From DLAJ01 sp964655525 (lineage in GTDB: Bacteria > Bacillota > Clostridia > Lachnospirales > Lachnospiraceae), in contig CAZZNE010000018.1 of the NCBI GenBank assembly GCA_964655525.1, positions 1 to 64,000 of the forward strand: a stretch of 64,000 bases of DNA. Direction: 5' to 3'. Shown here in pieces: positions 7,388 through 15,318 of the stretch (its first letter is position 1; every line of letters begins with the position of its first letter). The position numbers and the translations under genes were made by a program. The notes beneath the pieces were generated by a model. That model had not been told where the DNA came from. It saw only the letters and a list, made by a program, of their open reading frames with translations, and searched no databases.

Positions 7388-7979
7388 GTTTCTCCCGCAT
7401 GGCACGCAGCGCCTTTCCCCTGTGGCTTTCCTCATTCTTTACTTCAGGATCAAGATCCGCCGTCGTGCATCCGTATTTGGGGAGGATAAAGATCGGATCA
7501 TAGCCGAAGCCGTTTTCCCCGCTCTCGCCATAACCGATCCTTCCCTCCATGACACCCCGCGTCTCCAAACATTCCCCGTTTGGCAAAACAGCGGCGATCG
7601 CACACACAAAACGCGCTGTCCGCTGTTCATCAGGCACGCCCGAAAGACGATCGATCAAATTTTTATTTTTTACGGCGTACGACGTTGTCTCTCCCATATA
7701 CCGCGCGGAATAAATCCCCGGTTCGCCGCCTAAATAATCAATTTCCAGCCCTGAATCATCCGCCATCACAATGGCATCAATCGAAAGTGCTTTCGCACGT
7801 TCGGCCACTGCGACCGCCTTAATGCGCGCATTTTCCTCAAAGCTTGTCCCATTCTCCTCCACGTCAAGTACGATTCCCGCCTCTTTCATGGACAGGATCT
7901 CCGCGCCCATGCCGCCTAAGATCATGCGGATCTCCTTCATCTTATCCTGATTTCCCGTTGCAAAAATGATGGTCTGCAT
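7380..7979 (-). CDS. rdgB: XTP/dITP diphosphatase (RdgB/HAM1 family)
   Basis: House-cleaning enzyme that hydrolyses ITP, XTP and dITP to monophosphate and pyrophosphate, keeping deaminated purines out of nucleic acids. It starts with the family signature TIIFATGNQDKMKEI and carries MADDSGLEIDYLGGEPGIYSAR and the ENGFGYDPIF loop. ATG 7979 has GGAGG nine bases upstream, and this ribosome binding site lies inside a repeat element. The last residues (KLD, stop) run into the next repeat element. It forms one transcription unit with the methyltransferase and amidase genes upstream. At 199 residues the length is normal. Confidence 0.94.
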   Translation of the reverse strand: MQTIIFATGNQDKMKEIRMILGGMGAEILSMKEAGIVLDVEENGTSFEENARIKAVAVAERAKALSIDAIVMADDSGLEIDYLGGEPGIYSARYMGETTSYAVKNKNLIDRLSGVPDEQRTARFVCAIAAVLPNGECLETRGVMEGRIGYGESGENGFGYDPIFILPKYGCTTADLDPEVKNEESHRGKALRAMREKLD

Positions 7980-7983
7980 CCCA

Positions 7984-8087
7984 CTAATCCTCCATGCTGT
8001 CAACACCAAAGCGAACTTGTTCGCTTTGCGAGTTTGGGCGCCAGCACAAACCTCGCCGATTGAAAAATCTTTGATTTTTCAATCTAG
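7984..8087 (-). repeat. Palindromic mosaic element joining the amidase stop to the rdgB ribosome binding site
   Basis: The cleanest copy. On the minus strand it begins with TAG (the amidase stop codon), continues as ATTGAAAAATC/GATTTTTCAAT, GGCGAG, TTTGTGC-TGGC-GCCCAAA and AAAGCGAAC/GTTCGCTTT, and ends with GACAGCATGGAGGATTA, whose GGAGG is the ribosome binding site of rdgB. It therefore fills the whole intercistronic gap. Confidence 0.85.
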
Positions 8088-9145
8088 CGCTCCCTTTTCT
8101 CCTCATAAGCCTCCAGAATGGCGCGGGCAATGCCCTCCGCCAGATCCTGTCTGTAATCATCCCTTTTAAGAAGCGCCGCCTCGGCATCGCTGCCCGGTGC
8201 GCCGAGAGCCAGATAAACAGCAGGCACCTGCGCATAATAGAGCGCTTCCTCCGGCTGCACATCCTGCTCCTCTTCCGCTTGCTCCGCAAGCTCAAACACG
8301 CCGATACCGCGATTATTCACAGCCTGAGCCGTATAGCGCACAAGCAGATCGGCAAGCTCGGCATTCGTCAGAAGCGGTGTAAAGTAAGTACCGTTATATC
8401 GCGCAGAGATGCCGTAGTCCTCCCCCTTGGCAAGATGAAGCGAAATATACATGTCCGCCCGTATCCCGTTTGCCAGCGCAACCCGCTCCGCTCCGCCCGG
8501 ATTCTCCCTATCCGTTCTCGTCATATACACTCGGATTCCCTCATCCGAGAGCAGCTCCCGAACACGCCCCGCAATATCAAGCACAAGTTCGCTCTCCGTA
8601 ACGCCGTTTTCTACGATCCCCGTATCCGTGCCGCCGTGTCCCGCGTCAAGCACTACAATGCGGTCATAGAGTTCCCTCGGCATTTTCAGCGTGAGCATAA
8701 GTCTCTGATTTTCCAAGATCGCCCCATATTCGTAGCTGTCTTCCATCAGCGCCATCAGAATCAGTTGTCCGTCCCACTCCGCCGTCTGTATCCGATTGAT
8801 GCCGTCAAGGCTTCCGTACACGCCGTCTGATATATCTGACGTTCCCATGCCTTCAATCGTGATCGTCAAAATATGATTCATATAGTCGCAGTCAATATGA
8901 ATGGCTTCCTGTGTCACTCCCGCGGCAACCGGAATACAAAGATTATCCGCATCTTCCCTGACCGTCGGCGTCAGTTCCTCAAAATCAACCTGCGCCGTCT
9001 GTGTCTTATGACTCTGCGTCTCATTTTCTTCCGCCCGCACATAAATCAATGGCTTTTTCCAGGAATAAACAAGCATCCCGGCGATTGCAAGTACCATCGC
9101 CGTGATCCCGATGATTCCCGACCATTTCAAAAGCTTATGATACAT
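8084..9145 (-). CDS. N-acetylmuramoyl-L-alanine amidase-like protein (Amidase_3), catalytic Glu apparently absent
   Basis: A 353-residue membrane-anchored protein: N-terminal helix at about 11-28, then a beta-rich region, then an Amidase_3 domain from about 165. Zinc-site motifs are present (VVLDAGHGGTDTG, a Glu in GVTESELVLDIA, and SLHLAKGED). In the family the last strand normally reads PAVLVE-GF with a catalytic Glu; here it is VPAVYLALGAPGS, with Ala at that place. It may be inactive or altered. Its start overlaps the end of the methyltransferase gene by 11 bases. The stop codon falls in a repeat element. Confidence 0.85.
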   Translation of the reverse strand: MYHKLLKWSGIIGITAMVLAIAGMLVYSWKKPLIYVRAEENETQSHKTQTAQVDFEELTPTVREDADNLCIPVAAGVTQEAIHIDCDYMNHILTITIEGMGTSDISDGVYGSLDGINRIQTAEWDGQLILMALMEDSYEYGAILENQRLMLTLKMPRELYDRIVVLDAGHGGTDTGIVENGVTESELVLDIAGRVRELLSDEGIRVYMTRTDRENPGGAERVALANGIRADMYISLHLAKGEDYGISARYNGTYFTPLLTNAELADLLVRYTAQAVNNRGIGVFELAEQAEEEQDVQPEEALYYAQVPAVYLALGAPGSDAEAALLKRDDYRQDLAEGIARAILEAYEEKRER

Positions 9146-10304
9146 CCGTCATCCGCTCCCTCGGTCTTTTCGGCGGCTTTGCCCCCATAAACTGATAATA
9201 GTAAGTCTGCAGCATCCCATTATAAATCTTGCGATTTTTATCCGCTTTACGCCCGATGGCTTTTTCCACCTGTTCATAAGATGTGATCATACAGAGCGAC
9301 CATTCATCCAAATTCCGGTAACGCTCCCCGATCGTCCGATACAGATCAAACAGCTCATCCTTTGCGGAAAGCCGCTCTCCGTAAGGCGGGTTCGTGATGA
9401 GAAAACCGTATTTTTTAGCATGGCTGAGGTTGACTACGTCCCTTTTCTGAAAATGAATCAGGGAATCCACTCCCGCCAGCTTTGCATTCTCCCTCGATAT
9501 GCGGATCATCTCATCATCCGCGTCATAGCCCTGAATATCCGTCTCAATCTGCAAATTGACACCCTCGCGCGCCTCGTCCACCGCGTCATACCACTGCCTG
9601 CGCGTGACCAGATGCTCCCAAGCCTGCGCCGTAAAGCTCCTGTTCTCCCCCGGTGCGATATTCGCCGCCATCATTGCCGCCTCGATTGGGAACGTGCCGC
9701 TGCCGCAAAACGGATCGACCAGAATCCGATCCTTATTCCAAGGGGTGAGCATGATAAGCGCCGCGGCCAGATTTTCCGCGATCGGCGCTTTTGCCACAAG
9801 CCTCCGATAGCCGCGCTTATGCAGGGAATCCCCCGTCGTGTCAAGCCCGATCGTCACCTCATCCTTCATCAAAAAAACACGCAAAGGAAAGCGCTCTCCG
9901 TCTTCCGGAAACCACTCTCTATGATAACTTAGCTTCATCCGCTCCACCATTGCTTTTTTCATGATGGACTGAATATCCGAGGGACTGAAAAGCTTACTTT
10001 TTACACTTGCCGCCTTAGCCACCCAGAATTTGCCATTTTCAGGTATCCATTCTTCCCACGGCAGCTTCTTCGTCTCCTCAAACAGTTCGTCGTAGGTCGT
10101 CGCCCGAAAACGACCGATCTGAATCAAAACACGCTCCGCAGTCCGCAGAAAAATGTTCGCCCGGCAAACCGCCTCCGCATCGCCGTAAAACGAAACTTTT
10201 CCGTCCGTCACGGCGGAAATATCATATCCAAGATCAATAATTTCTTTCTTTAATACCGATTCCAAGCCAAAATGGCAGGGAACGATCAGCTCAAATTTTC
10301 TCAT
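9135..10304 (-). CDS. RlmL-type THUMP-domain class I RNA methyltransferase
   Basis: SAM-dependent N2-guanine RNA methyltransferase of the RlmL/RlmK/Trm14 group (UPF0020). Residues 1-60 are the N-terminal ferredoxin-like part (MRKFELIVPCHFGLESVLKK). A THUMP domain follows to about 160, then the methyltransferase core with DPFCGSGTFPIEAA (SAM loop) and the target-base motif TNPPYG. ATG 10304 is chosen because it gives the family's standard start; 25 further upstream codons lack homology. The substrate is probably 23S rRNA, but similar proteins modify tRNA. The downstream amidase gene overlaps it, implying translational coupling. Confidence 0.9.
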   Translation of the reverse strand: MRKFELIVPCHFGLESVLKKEIIDLGYDISAVTDGKVSFYGDAEAVCRANIFLRTAERVLIQIGRFRATTYDELFEETKKLPWEEWIPENGKFWVAKAASVKSKLFSPSDIQSIMKKAMVERMKLSYHREWFPEDGERFPLRVFLMKDEVTIGLDTTGDSLHKRGYRRLVAKAPIAENLAAALIMLTPWNKDRILVDPFCGSGTFPIEAAMMAANIAPGENRSFTAQAWEHLVTRRQWYDAVDEAREGVNLQIETDIQGYDADDEMIRISRENAKLAGVDSLIHFQKRDVVNLSHAKKYGFLITNPPYGERLSAKDELFDLYRTIGERYRNLDEWSLCMITSYEQVEKAIGRKADKNRKIYNGMLQTYYYQFMGAKPPKRPRERMTDVS

Positions 10305-10405
10305 AGATTTATCATAAAGCCCGCTTTGCCATCTGTCAACAAAAGAGTGACATCTGCTACACAGACACCACTCTTTCAAAGCATTCGATCAAGGTGATTA
10401 TGTAC

Positions 10406-10433
10406 AAAAAGCGGCGGCAGAAGCCGCCGCTTT
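10406..10433 (-). terminator. Intrinsic terminator of the Ser/Asn-repeat gene
   Basis: Perfect GCGGCGGC/GCCGCCGC stem with a short loop; on the minus strand it is followed by TTTTT (10406-10410). It lies directly after the small repeat-protein gene. Confidence 0.88.
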
Positions 10434-10439
10434 GCGCTC

Positions 10440-10628
10440 TTATTTGCAGTTGGAGCTATTAGAGCTGTTAGAACTGTTGCTGCTGTTAGAGCTGTTGCTG
10501 CTGTTGGAACTGTTCGAGCTGTTGCTGCTGTTAGAGCTGTTCTTTGCATTCTTGCTCTTTGCATCCTGCGCGTTCGTGCTGTTATACTCGTTGCCTGCCT
10601 GATTACTGCTATACTCGTTCTTTGCCAT
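10440..10628 (-). CDS. Small Ser-Ser-Asn repeat protein
   Basis: A 62-residue protein with no recognisable domain. After a polar N-terminus (MAKNEYSSNQAGNEYNST) it becomes about ten tandem Ser-Ser-Asn triplets and ends NCK, so one Cys is close to the C-terminus. The coding repeat is built from 9-base units (AAC AGC TCT or AAC AGC AGC). ATG 10628 has a perfect AGGAGG eight bases upstream and a strong terminator follows, so it is probably a real, well-translated gene. It has no signal peptide. It may be spore- or stress-related like other small hydrophilic Asn-rich proteins, but that is a guess. Confidence 0.75.
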   Translation of the reverse strand: MAKNEYSSNQAGNEYNSTNAQDAKSKNAKNSSNSSNSSNSSNSSNSSNSSNSSNSSNSSNCK

Positions 10629-10698
10629 GATAGGGCACCTCCTTTTTTTCTTACAAAAAGTAGTATCCCTGCAAAAAAACAAATTATTCAGGTATTTG

Positions 10699-11175
10699 TT
10701 ATTTTTTTGAAAAATAACGGTACAGCATGATAATGCCTACGGTCACAAGGATGATCGGCAGCAGCGCGATCAGCAGGCGAAACAGGATCATGAGCACAGC
10801 AAGCAAAAGCAGCAGCACAACAAGCAGAACCAGCCACATCGGCAGACGGAACATGTGCATTCCGCCATTGTAAAAGGCGTCCTCGTCATACGGAGCGTCG
10901 CCGCCTGCCGTGTGTCCCGCGCCCCCGGCAGTCCTTCTCCGCGCATCTGCACTCCTGTCTGCGTTTCCGGCAGCATTTCCTCCTGCCGCCTTCATGCTTT
11001 TTGCGATCAGCCGCGGAGAACCAAGTTCCCGAAGAACCTCTTCCTCGCTTTTTCCTTTTTTGATCTGCATCGTAATATAATCTTCATAATAGGCTGCCAT
11101 ATCCTCGATCTCTGCCGCAGAAAAGCTACCCGACATTGCCCGCCGCAGCTCTGCAACAAACTCCTGTCTGTTCAT
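10699..11175 (-). CDS. DUF1700-like membrane protein
   Basis: A 158-residue protein with a helical N-terminal domain of the DUF1700/HAAS type (NRQEFVAELRRAMSGSFSAA, YYEDYI, SEEEVLRELGSPRLIAKSM). A Gly/Ala/Arg-rich linker follows, then two closely spaced membrane segments (about 112-132 and 135-153). Such proteins are usually partners of PadR-type regulators, but none is adjacent. ATG 11175 is preceded by GGAGG six bases upstream, and that ribosome binding site lies in a palindromic element. Location: cytoplasmic membrane. Confidence 0.8.
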   Translation of the reverse strand: MNRQEFVAELRRAMSGSFSAAEIEDMAAYYEDYITMQIKKGKSEEEVLRELGSPRLIAKSMKAAGGNAAGNADRSADARRRTAGGAGHTAGGDAPYDEDAFYNGGMHMFRLPMWLVLLVVLLLLLAVLMILFRLLIALLPIILVTVGIIMLYRYFSKK

Positions 11176-11177
11176 CA

Positions 11178-11277
11178 TAATCCTCCATGCTTCCAACAGC
11201 CCGCGAATTTGTGCTGATGCTCAAGATTCGCAAAGCGAACTTGTTCGCTTTTGAAAAATCTTAGATTTTTCAATCTA
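11178..11277 (-). repeat. Palindromic mosaic element upstream of the DUF1700-like gene
   Basis: Minus-strand order: TAGATTGAAAAATC/GATTTTTCAA, AAAGCGAAC/GTTCGCTTT, TTGAGC...GCACAAATTCGCGGGC, then GAAGCATGGAGGATTA carrying the ribosome binding site of the next gene. Here the two large hairpins are adjacent and the TTTGNGC block follows them, unlike the copy at 8.0 kb, so the modules can be reordered. Confidence 0.8.
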
Positions 11278-11387
11278 TGTCCTTCCTGATAAGAATCCCC
11301 TTCCGGCTTTCGTCAGAAGGGGATTTTCCTACGCCACACTTTATTCTCTCGTTTCAATAGAATTTTTCAAGATAAAACTCTCATTGC

Positions 11388-11440
11388 CGGAAGAATTGCT
11401 GGTGCAATTCTTCGAAAGAACGCTTCGCGTTCTTTTTTAG
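11388..11440 (-). terminator. Double hairpin at the end of the sugar permease operon
   Basis: Directly after (and including) the TAA of the permease gene: AAAGAACGC/GCGTTCTTT, then GAAGAATTG/CAATTCTTC. No T run follows on the minus strand, so it may stabilise the mRNA 3' end as well as terminate. It resembles the other stop-codon-linked palindromes of this window. A further stem (AATCCCCTTC/GAAGGGGATT) lies at about 11293-11324. Confidence 0.5.
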
Positions 11441-12324
11441 CCCTTAACAGCTCCGGCTACCATTCCCTTAATGATCTGCTTGCTGAATGCGAAGTAGAAG
11501 ATCACGACAGGCGCCATTGTGATGAGCATCGCCGCCATCAACTGCGGATAGTTCGTACTGAACTGACCCGAGAACTGCCTCATGGCAAGCGGAAGCGTTG
11601 CCCAGCCGCCGTTGCTCTTTAACAATACAAGTGCAAAGGTAAACTCATTCCAGTTTCCGAATACCTGAATGATGGCAACGGTAACCAAAATCGGTCTACA
11701 GATCGGCAGAATGATGGAAAACAGCGTTCTCGTGAAACTCGATCCGTCGATCGCCGCCGCTTCCTCCAATGCCGATGGAATCCCTTTGATATAACCCTGC
11801 ACCAGAAACAGCGAAACAGGCAGACCGAACGTGACATACGGGAACAACAGCGTAAACCACTTGTTATCCATGTTTAACTGTGAAAAAATAACGAATGTCG
11901 GTACGAGCAGGGAATGCGTCGGAATCAACATTCCCATCAGGAATACCACATACAACGGCTTGTTCAGTTTGAAATTGATTCTCGCCAAAATATAACCGCA
12001 GATAAACGAAAAGATCACGATCAAAGCCACAGCGAGCACCGTTGTGCGGACACTGTTGATCATCGCCTGCACCAAATTCGTATCCTTATTTGTCATAACG
12101 TCGATATAGTTCTGCAAATTCGGATTTTTCGGCATTCCGATGATGTCCGCATTAAACTCCCTCTTTTCCTTTAAGGAAGAATAGAACATCCAGATCAACG
12201 GAAAGATACAGGTCAGTGAAAAAATCCACAGGATCAAGTTGAGTACAACGGAAAGCACGCCGTTCCCGATCTTATGGCTTAAAGACTTGTTCTCAACCTT
12301 TGTCATTTCCATCTTCTTAGCCAT
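11437..12324 (-). CDS. CUT1 sugar ABC permease (MalG type)
   Basis: A 295-residue inner-membrane permease with six hydrophobic segments. The EAA loop near residue 190 (ALEEAAAIDGSSFTRTLFSI) contacts the ATPase. It overlaps the MalF-type permease gene by 8 bases and is the last gene of the operon binding protein - permease - permease. No ATPase gene is present, so a shared MsmX-like ATPase elsewhere must energise the system. The neighbouring cellobiose phosphorylase suggests cellobiose or cello-oligosaccharides as substrate. Confidence 0.93.
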   Translation of the reverse strand: MAKKMEMTKVENKSLSHKIGNGVLSVVLNLILWIFSLTCIFPLIWMFYSSLKEKREFNADIIGMPKNPNLQNYIDVMTNKDTNLVQAMINSVRTTVLAVALIVIFSFICGYILARINFKLNKPLYVVFLMGMLIPTHSLLVPTFVIFSQLNMDNKWFTLLFPYVTFGLPVSLFLVQGYIKGIPSALEEAAAIDGSSFTRTLFSIILPICRPILVTVAIIQVFGNWNEFTFALVLLKSNGGWATLPLAMRQFSGQFSTNYPQLMAAMLITMAPVVIFYFAFSKQIIKGMVAGAVKG

Positions 12325-13312
12325 TGAGCGCGCCTCCCTTCTGCAGTTCTTTCATTTTCCTTTTCATCTCTTTATCCGTCTTTTTCTGAAGCTTCTTCTC
12401 AATGCGGTCATACTTATCCGTCATGAGCCAGTTCATCAAAAGCTGGGAGCCGCCGATCACGGCAAGCGAGCATACAAAGATTCCTACGGAAATACAGCTT
12501 CCATAGCCAAGTCTGTTATACTGGAACGAGGTGGTATAGCCATAGAGCGCCATAACCATCGACGCGTTTCCGGGTCCACCCTTCGTCATGATCATAATAT
12601 TATCAAAAGCTTTCATATTACCCGCAACACAGAGGGTAATGCAGACAAGCAACGTACTCTTTACTAAAGGTAATACAATGTAACGTGCGCGCTGAATCGC
12701 CGTTGCGCCGTCAATCTCGGCAGACTCCAAAATTTCCGTATCAATCGCGGACACCGCCGATAAAATAATTACCATATAATATCCAATGTACTGCCATATC
12801 AAAGGAATCGATACGATCAACATGATATGCGCCGTATCATTCAGCCATACCTTTCCGTTTCTTGTGCCGTCTATCACGCCGATCTTATCCAAAAACCAGT
12901 TGATCAGACCATATTTCTGATGATAAATGATGGTCCAGATAAAACCGAGCGCAACTGCGGAAATGGTACTCGGAAAGAAGCCGAACGTTCTGTGAACGCC
13001 TTTCAGCTTCACAAGCTTGGAGTTGATCACCATGACCAACACAAAAGCAATACCGATCTGTCCGATAATACATGCAATAACCAAATACATATTATTGCCG
13101 AATGCTTTCCAGAATACTTTATCCTGAAGCAATTCCTTATAATTCGCAATTCTGTTCGGTGTCGCATTTCTGAACGGACCGCCCTTCCACTCGAAAAAGC
13201 TGTAAAAAAGCGCCGCCAACAACGGTACAAACACCGTAAATGCAAAGAGTGCAACCGGAATCAGCAAATATGCGAAAATGACCCTGTTTTTCGGTCTGAT
13301 TGAATTCAGCAT
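12317..13312 (-). CDS. CUT1 sugar ABC permease (MalF type)
   Basis: A 331-residue inner-membrane permease. The start at 13312 is preceded by GGGAGG, six bases away; codons further upstream do not look like protein. The EAA loop reads ILESAEIDGATAIQRARYIVLP. The C-terminus is rich in Lys. It pairs with the MalG-type subunit downstream (8-base overlap). A 227-base gap with two hairpins separates it from the binding-protein gene, an arrangement that usually lets the binding protein be made in excess. Confidence 0.93.
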   Translation of the reverse strand: MLNSIRPKNRVIFAYLLIPVALFAFTVFVPLLAALFYSFFEWKGGPFRNATPNRIANYKELLQDKVFWKAFGNNMYLVIACIIGQIGIAFVLVMVINSKLVKLKGVHRTFGFFPSTISAVALGFIWTIIYHQKYGLINWFLDKIGVIDGTRNGKVWLNDTAHIMLIVSIPLIWQYIGYYMVIILSAVSAIDTEILESAEIDGATAIQRARYIVLPLVKSTLLVCITLCVAGNMKAFDNIMIMTKGGPGNASMVMALYGYTTSFQYNRLGYGSCISVGIFVCSLAVIGGSQLLMNWLMTDKYDRIEKKLQKKTDKEMKRKMKELQKGGALNG

Positions 13313-13428
13313 GTTTTCGCCTCCCACCCTTATAATCCTGTCATACCCCGGATTCCCTATCGTTAAAAAAAGACGAAGCTGCCTTCGCAAACAACCGTTG
13401 GTCTAAGCTCCGTCATATTATTTCTGTC

Positions 13429-13504
13429 TATGGGATTTCCTCAATCCCATAAGAACACTTTCCATTCTTTTTTGACTCCGCCGGAGAAATTCTCCGGCGG
13501 GGTC
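13429..13504 (-). other. Two hairpins between binding-protein and permease genes
   Basis: Stems TATGGGATT/AATCCCATA (13429-13451) and a 15-bp stem built on CCGCCGGAGAA/TTCTCCGGCGG (13474-13504). The second follows the binding-protein stop codon and has no T run after it on the minus strand, so it more likely protects the upstream mRNA or causes partial termination. The rest of this gap shows nothing else. Confidence 0.65.
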
Positions 13505-13539
13505 ATATAGAATTTCATTTTCTTTTGTGTCAACAGTGA

Positions 13540-14985
13540 TTAGTTGCCGAGGAATGCCTCGTAGGATGCCTGTGCATTTGCTGCTACCGTAGCAGGATCC
13601 ATCTCTCCGTTACACATAGCCTGCATGTCAGCATTCAGCGTGCCCCATACAGAACCGTCAACATAAGAGTCATAAATCTCTGTTGCAACGTTGTCAACAT
13701 AGTTGAAGTTATAGAAGTCAACCGTTACCTGATCAAATGCGCTCATATCAAAGCTAGCCTTGTAGAAGCCCTGCTCTGCATAATTCTCACCAACATAGAT
13801 TGCGAAATCCGGTCCGGTGATCTCACGAGCAAGATCGATACATGCTGCAAGCTTATCAGGATCGCTTGCTACCTTTGCGTTGATGGCAACACCATAACCC
13901 ATACCGATATTCTGGTAGTTATTTACATAAGCGCCATCAGCTACCTGAGGAAGTACTGCAACCTTTAAGTTTGCATACTTGTCAGCATCTACGGAAGCCT
14001 TGATATAGGAGAAGTCCCAGTTACCGCCGATGAATGCTGCTGCATCGCCTGCGATGAAGTACTCACGTGCATCCTCGTTTGTTACAGCGTTGAAGTCAGA
14101 GTTGAAGATCTGAGTGTCATGGAACAATCTCTGGGTCTCTGTCAGTGCTGCTACGAAAGCATCATCCGTGAACGCTGCCTGTCCGTCGCCTGCCATGATG
14201 TGATCAAACCACTCTGTTCCGGTATACTGATAGCCTAAGCAGGAAATGAAATCAGAGTTCATCTGCCACTGTCCGCCGTTACCGAATGCGATGGTATCAA
14301 TACCCTGTCCCTCGAAGTAATCAACTGCAGCCTCAACCTCTGCCCATGTTGTCGGGAAGCTGGAATAACCTGCGTCCTCCCACATCTGCGCATCGTAAAC
14401 AACTACAGTACAGGTCATACCTGTCAGTGCCGGGAATGCATAATACTTGTCGCCAACCGTGAACGGAGTCATTCTCTCGTAGTTATAATTGGTAGCATAC
14501 GGAGAATTGGTGATCGCATCCGTTAAGTCAAGGATCAGTCCCTGATCTGCCCAGCTTGCTGCGTTCATACCCTGAAGCATGAATACATCAGGAAGGGAAT
14601 CAGCATTTGCATAAGTTGCGATCTGGGTCTTGAAGTCTGCGTTTGCAAGAACTTCCTGATTCAGCGTGATGTCCGGATGTGCAGCATCCCAGTTAGCGAT
14701 TGCTCTACGGAATGCATCGGAACCGCCGTTACCCTCGGACTCCTCGGATGTGGAGTAATGCATGAATGTAATCTCGCCTGTGTATGCAAGATCCTCTCCA
14801 CCAGCCGCGCCATTGCCATCGTCTGAAGTGCCGTTGTTGTCATTGTTCGCAGGTGTATTGTTGTCTTCTGCCTGCTGGTTGTTGTTCGACGAAGAATTAT
14901 TATCCTTGTCATCTCCGCCGCCGCAAGCTGCAAGGGAAATTACCATTGCAGATGCCAGTAACACACTTAATAATTTCTTTTTCAC
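13540..14985 (-). CDS. Extracellular sugar-binding lipoprotein of the CUT1 transporter
   Basis: A 481-residue lipoprotein. The signal peptide ends in a lipobox (ISLAACGGG), followed by an Asn/Asp-rich low-complexity linker of about 45 residues that tethers it to the membrane surface. The rest is a family 1 solute-binding fold (GEITFMHYSTSEESEG, TWAEVEAAVDYFEGQGID, GDAAAFIGGNWDFSYI). The start is GTG 14985 behind AGGAGGATAAGAG. First gene of the operon, with its own promoter near 15.2 kb and a long leader. It probably delivers cellobiose or cellodextrins, judged from the adjacent GH94 gene. Confidence 0.93.
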   Translation of the reverse strand: MKKKLLSVLLASAMVISLAACGGGDDKDNNSSSNNNQQAEDNNTPANNDNNGTSDDGNGAAGGEDLAYTGEITFMHYSTSEESEGNGGSDAFRRAIANWDAAHPDITLNQEVLANADFKTQIATYANADSLPDVFMLQGMNAASWADQGLILDLTDAITNSPYATNYNYERMTPFTVGDKYYAFPALTGMTCTVVVYDAQMWEDAGYSSFPTTWAEVEAAVDYFEGQGIDTIAFGNGGQWQMNSDFISCLGYQYTGTEWFDHIMAGDGQAAFTDDAFVAALTETQRLFHDTQIFNSDFNAVTNEDAREYFIAGDAAAFIGGNWDFSYIKASVDADKYANLKVAVLPQVADGAYVNNYQNIGMGYGVAINAKVASDPDKLAACIDLAREITGPDFAIYVGENYAEQGFYKASFDMSAFDQVTVDFYNFNYVDNVATEIYDSYVDGSVWGTLNADMQAMCNGEMDPATVAANAQASYEAFLGN

Positions 14986-15039
14986 TTTCTCTTATCCTCC
15001 TCTTACAAAGTGTGATGAACAGTTACTGCATTTATATCA

Positions 15040-15059
15040 ATATCACTTGCGTGTGATAT
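15040..15059. promoter_or_regulatory. Inverted repeat in the binding-protein leader
   Basis: ATATCAC-N6-GTGATAT, perfect arms, 55 bases before the binding-protein start. It could be an operator read in DNA or a hairpin in the leader RNA. The -10 region of the same promoter also contains GTGATAT. Confidence 0.45.
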
Positions 15060-15125
15060 AAATACCACAAGGTGGCTTGTACCGAAAACTGATCCGCGAC
15101 TGTGTTCAGCCGCCCCCTGTTTCCG

Positions 15126-15178
15126 GTATTCCAGTAAATTTACAATTTACTGGAATACAAAAGACCGTCGGTCTTTTG
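15126..15178 (-). other. Two abutting perfect hairpins in the binding-protein leader
   Basis: A 14-bp perfect stem (GTATTCCAGTAAAT with its complement, loop TTACA) at 15126-15158, then CAAAAGACC/GGTCTTTTG at 15158-15178. Both are just downstream of the predicted transcription start (about 15187), so they begin the 5' leader and may set mRNA stability or respond to a factor. Confidence 0.6.
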
Positions 15179-15193
15179 AAAAACAATGCCATT

Positions 15194-15256
15194 ACTATAT
15201 CACAGCTCTATTTGTTTGCCAACCCATAAAACAAACTTTCGTTTTATTTCGTTATG
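15194..15256 (-). promoter_or_regulatory. Promoter of the sugar transporter operon with flanking operator-like site
   Basis: On the minus strand, TTGGCA (15217-15222), 17 bp, TATAGT (15194-15199). Just upstream is the inverted repeat ATAAAAC/GTTTTAT (15226-15247), and the plus strand there reads TTTCGTTTTATTTCGTTA, related to the CGTTTTC-TTAAA sites next to the LacI gene. This suggests control by that LacI protein. Confidence 0.6.
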
Positions 15257-15318
15257 CTGATCTTTCTTCTTTCGTGCTGCTTTCTGCATTTCCGCCAACA
15301 TTGTCCTAAGACTTTCCA

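Noticed and set aside
10440..10560. CRISPR-like short repeats
   Set aside because: The 9-base periodicity is codon repetition for Ser-Ser-Asn in a good gene, with no spacers.
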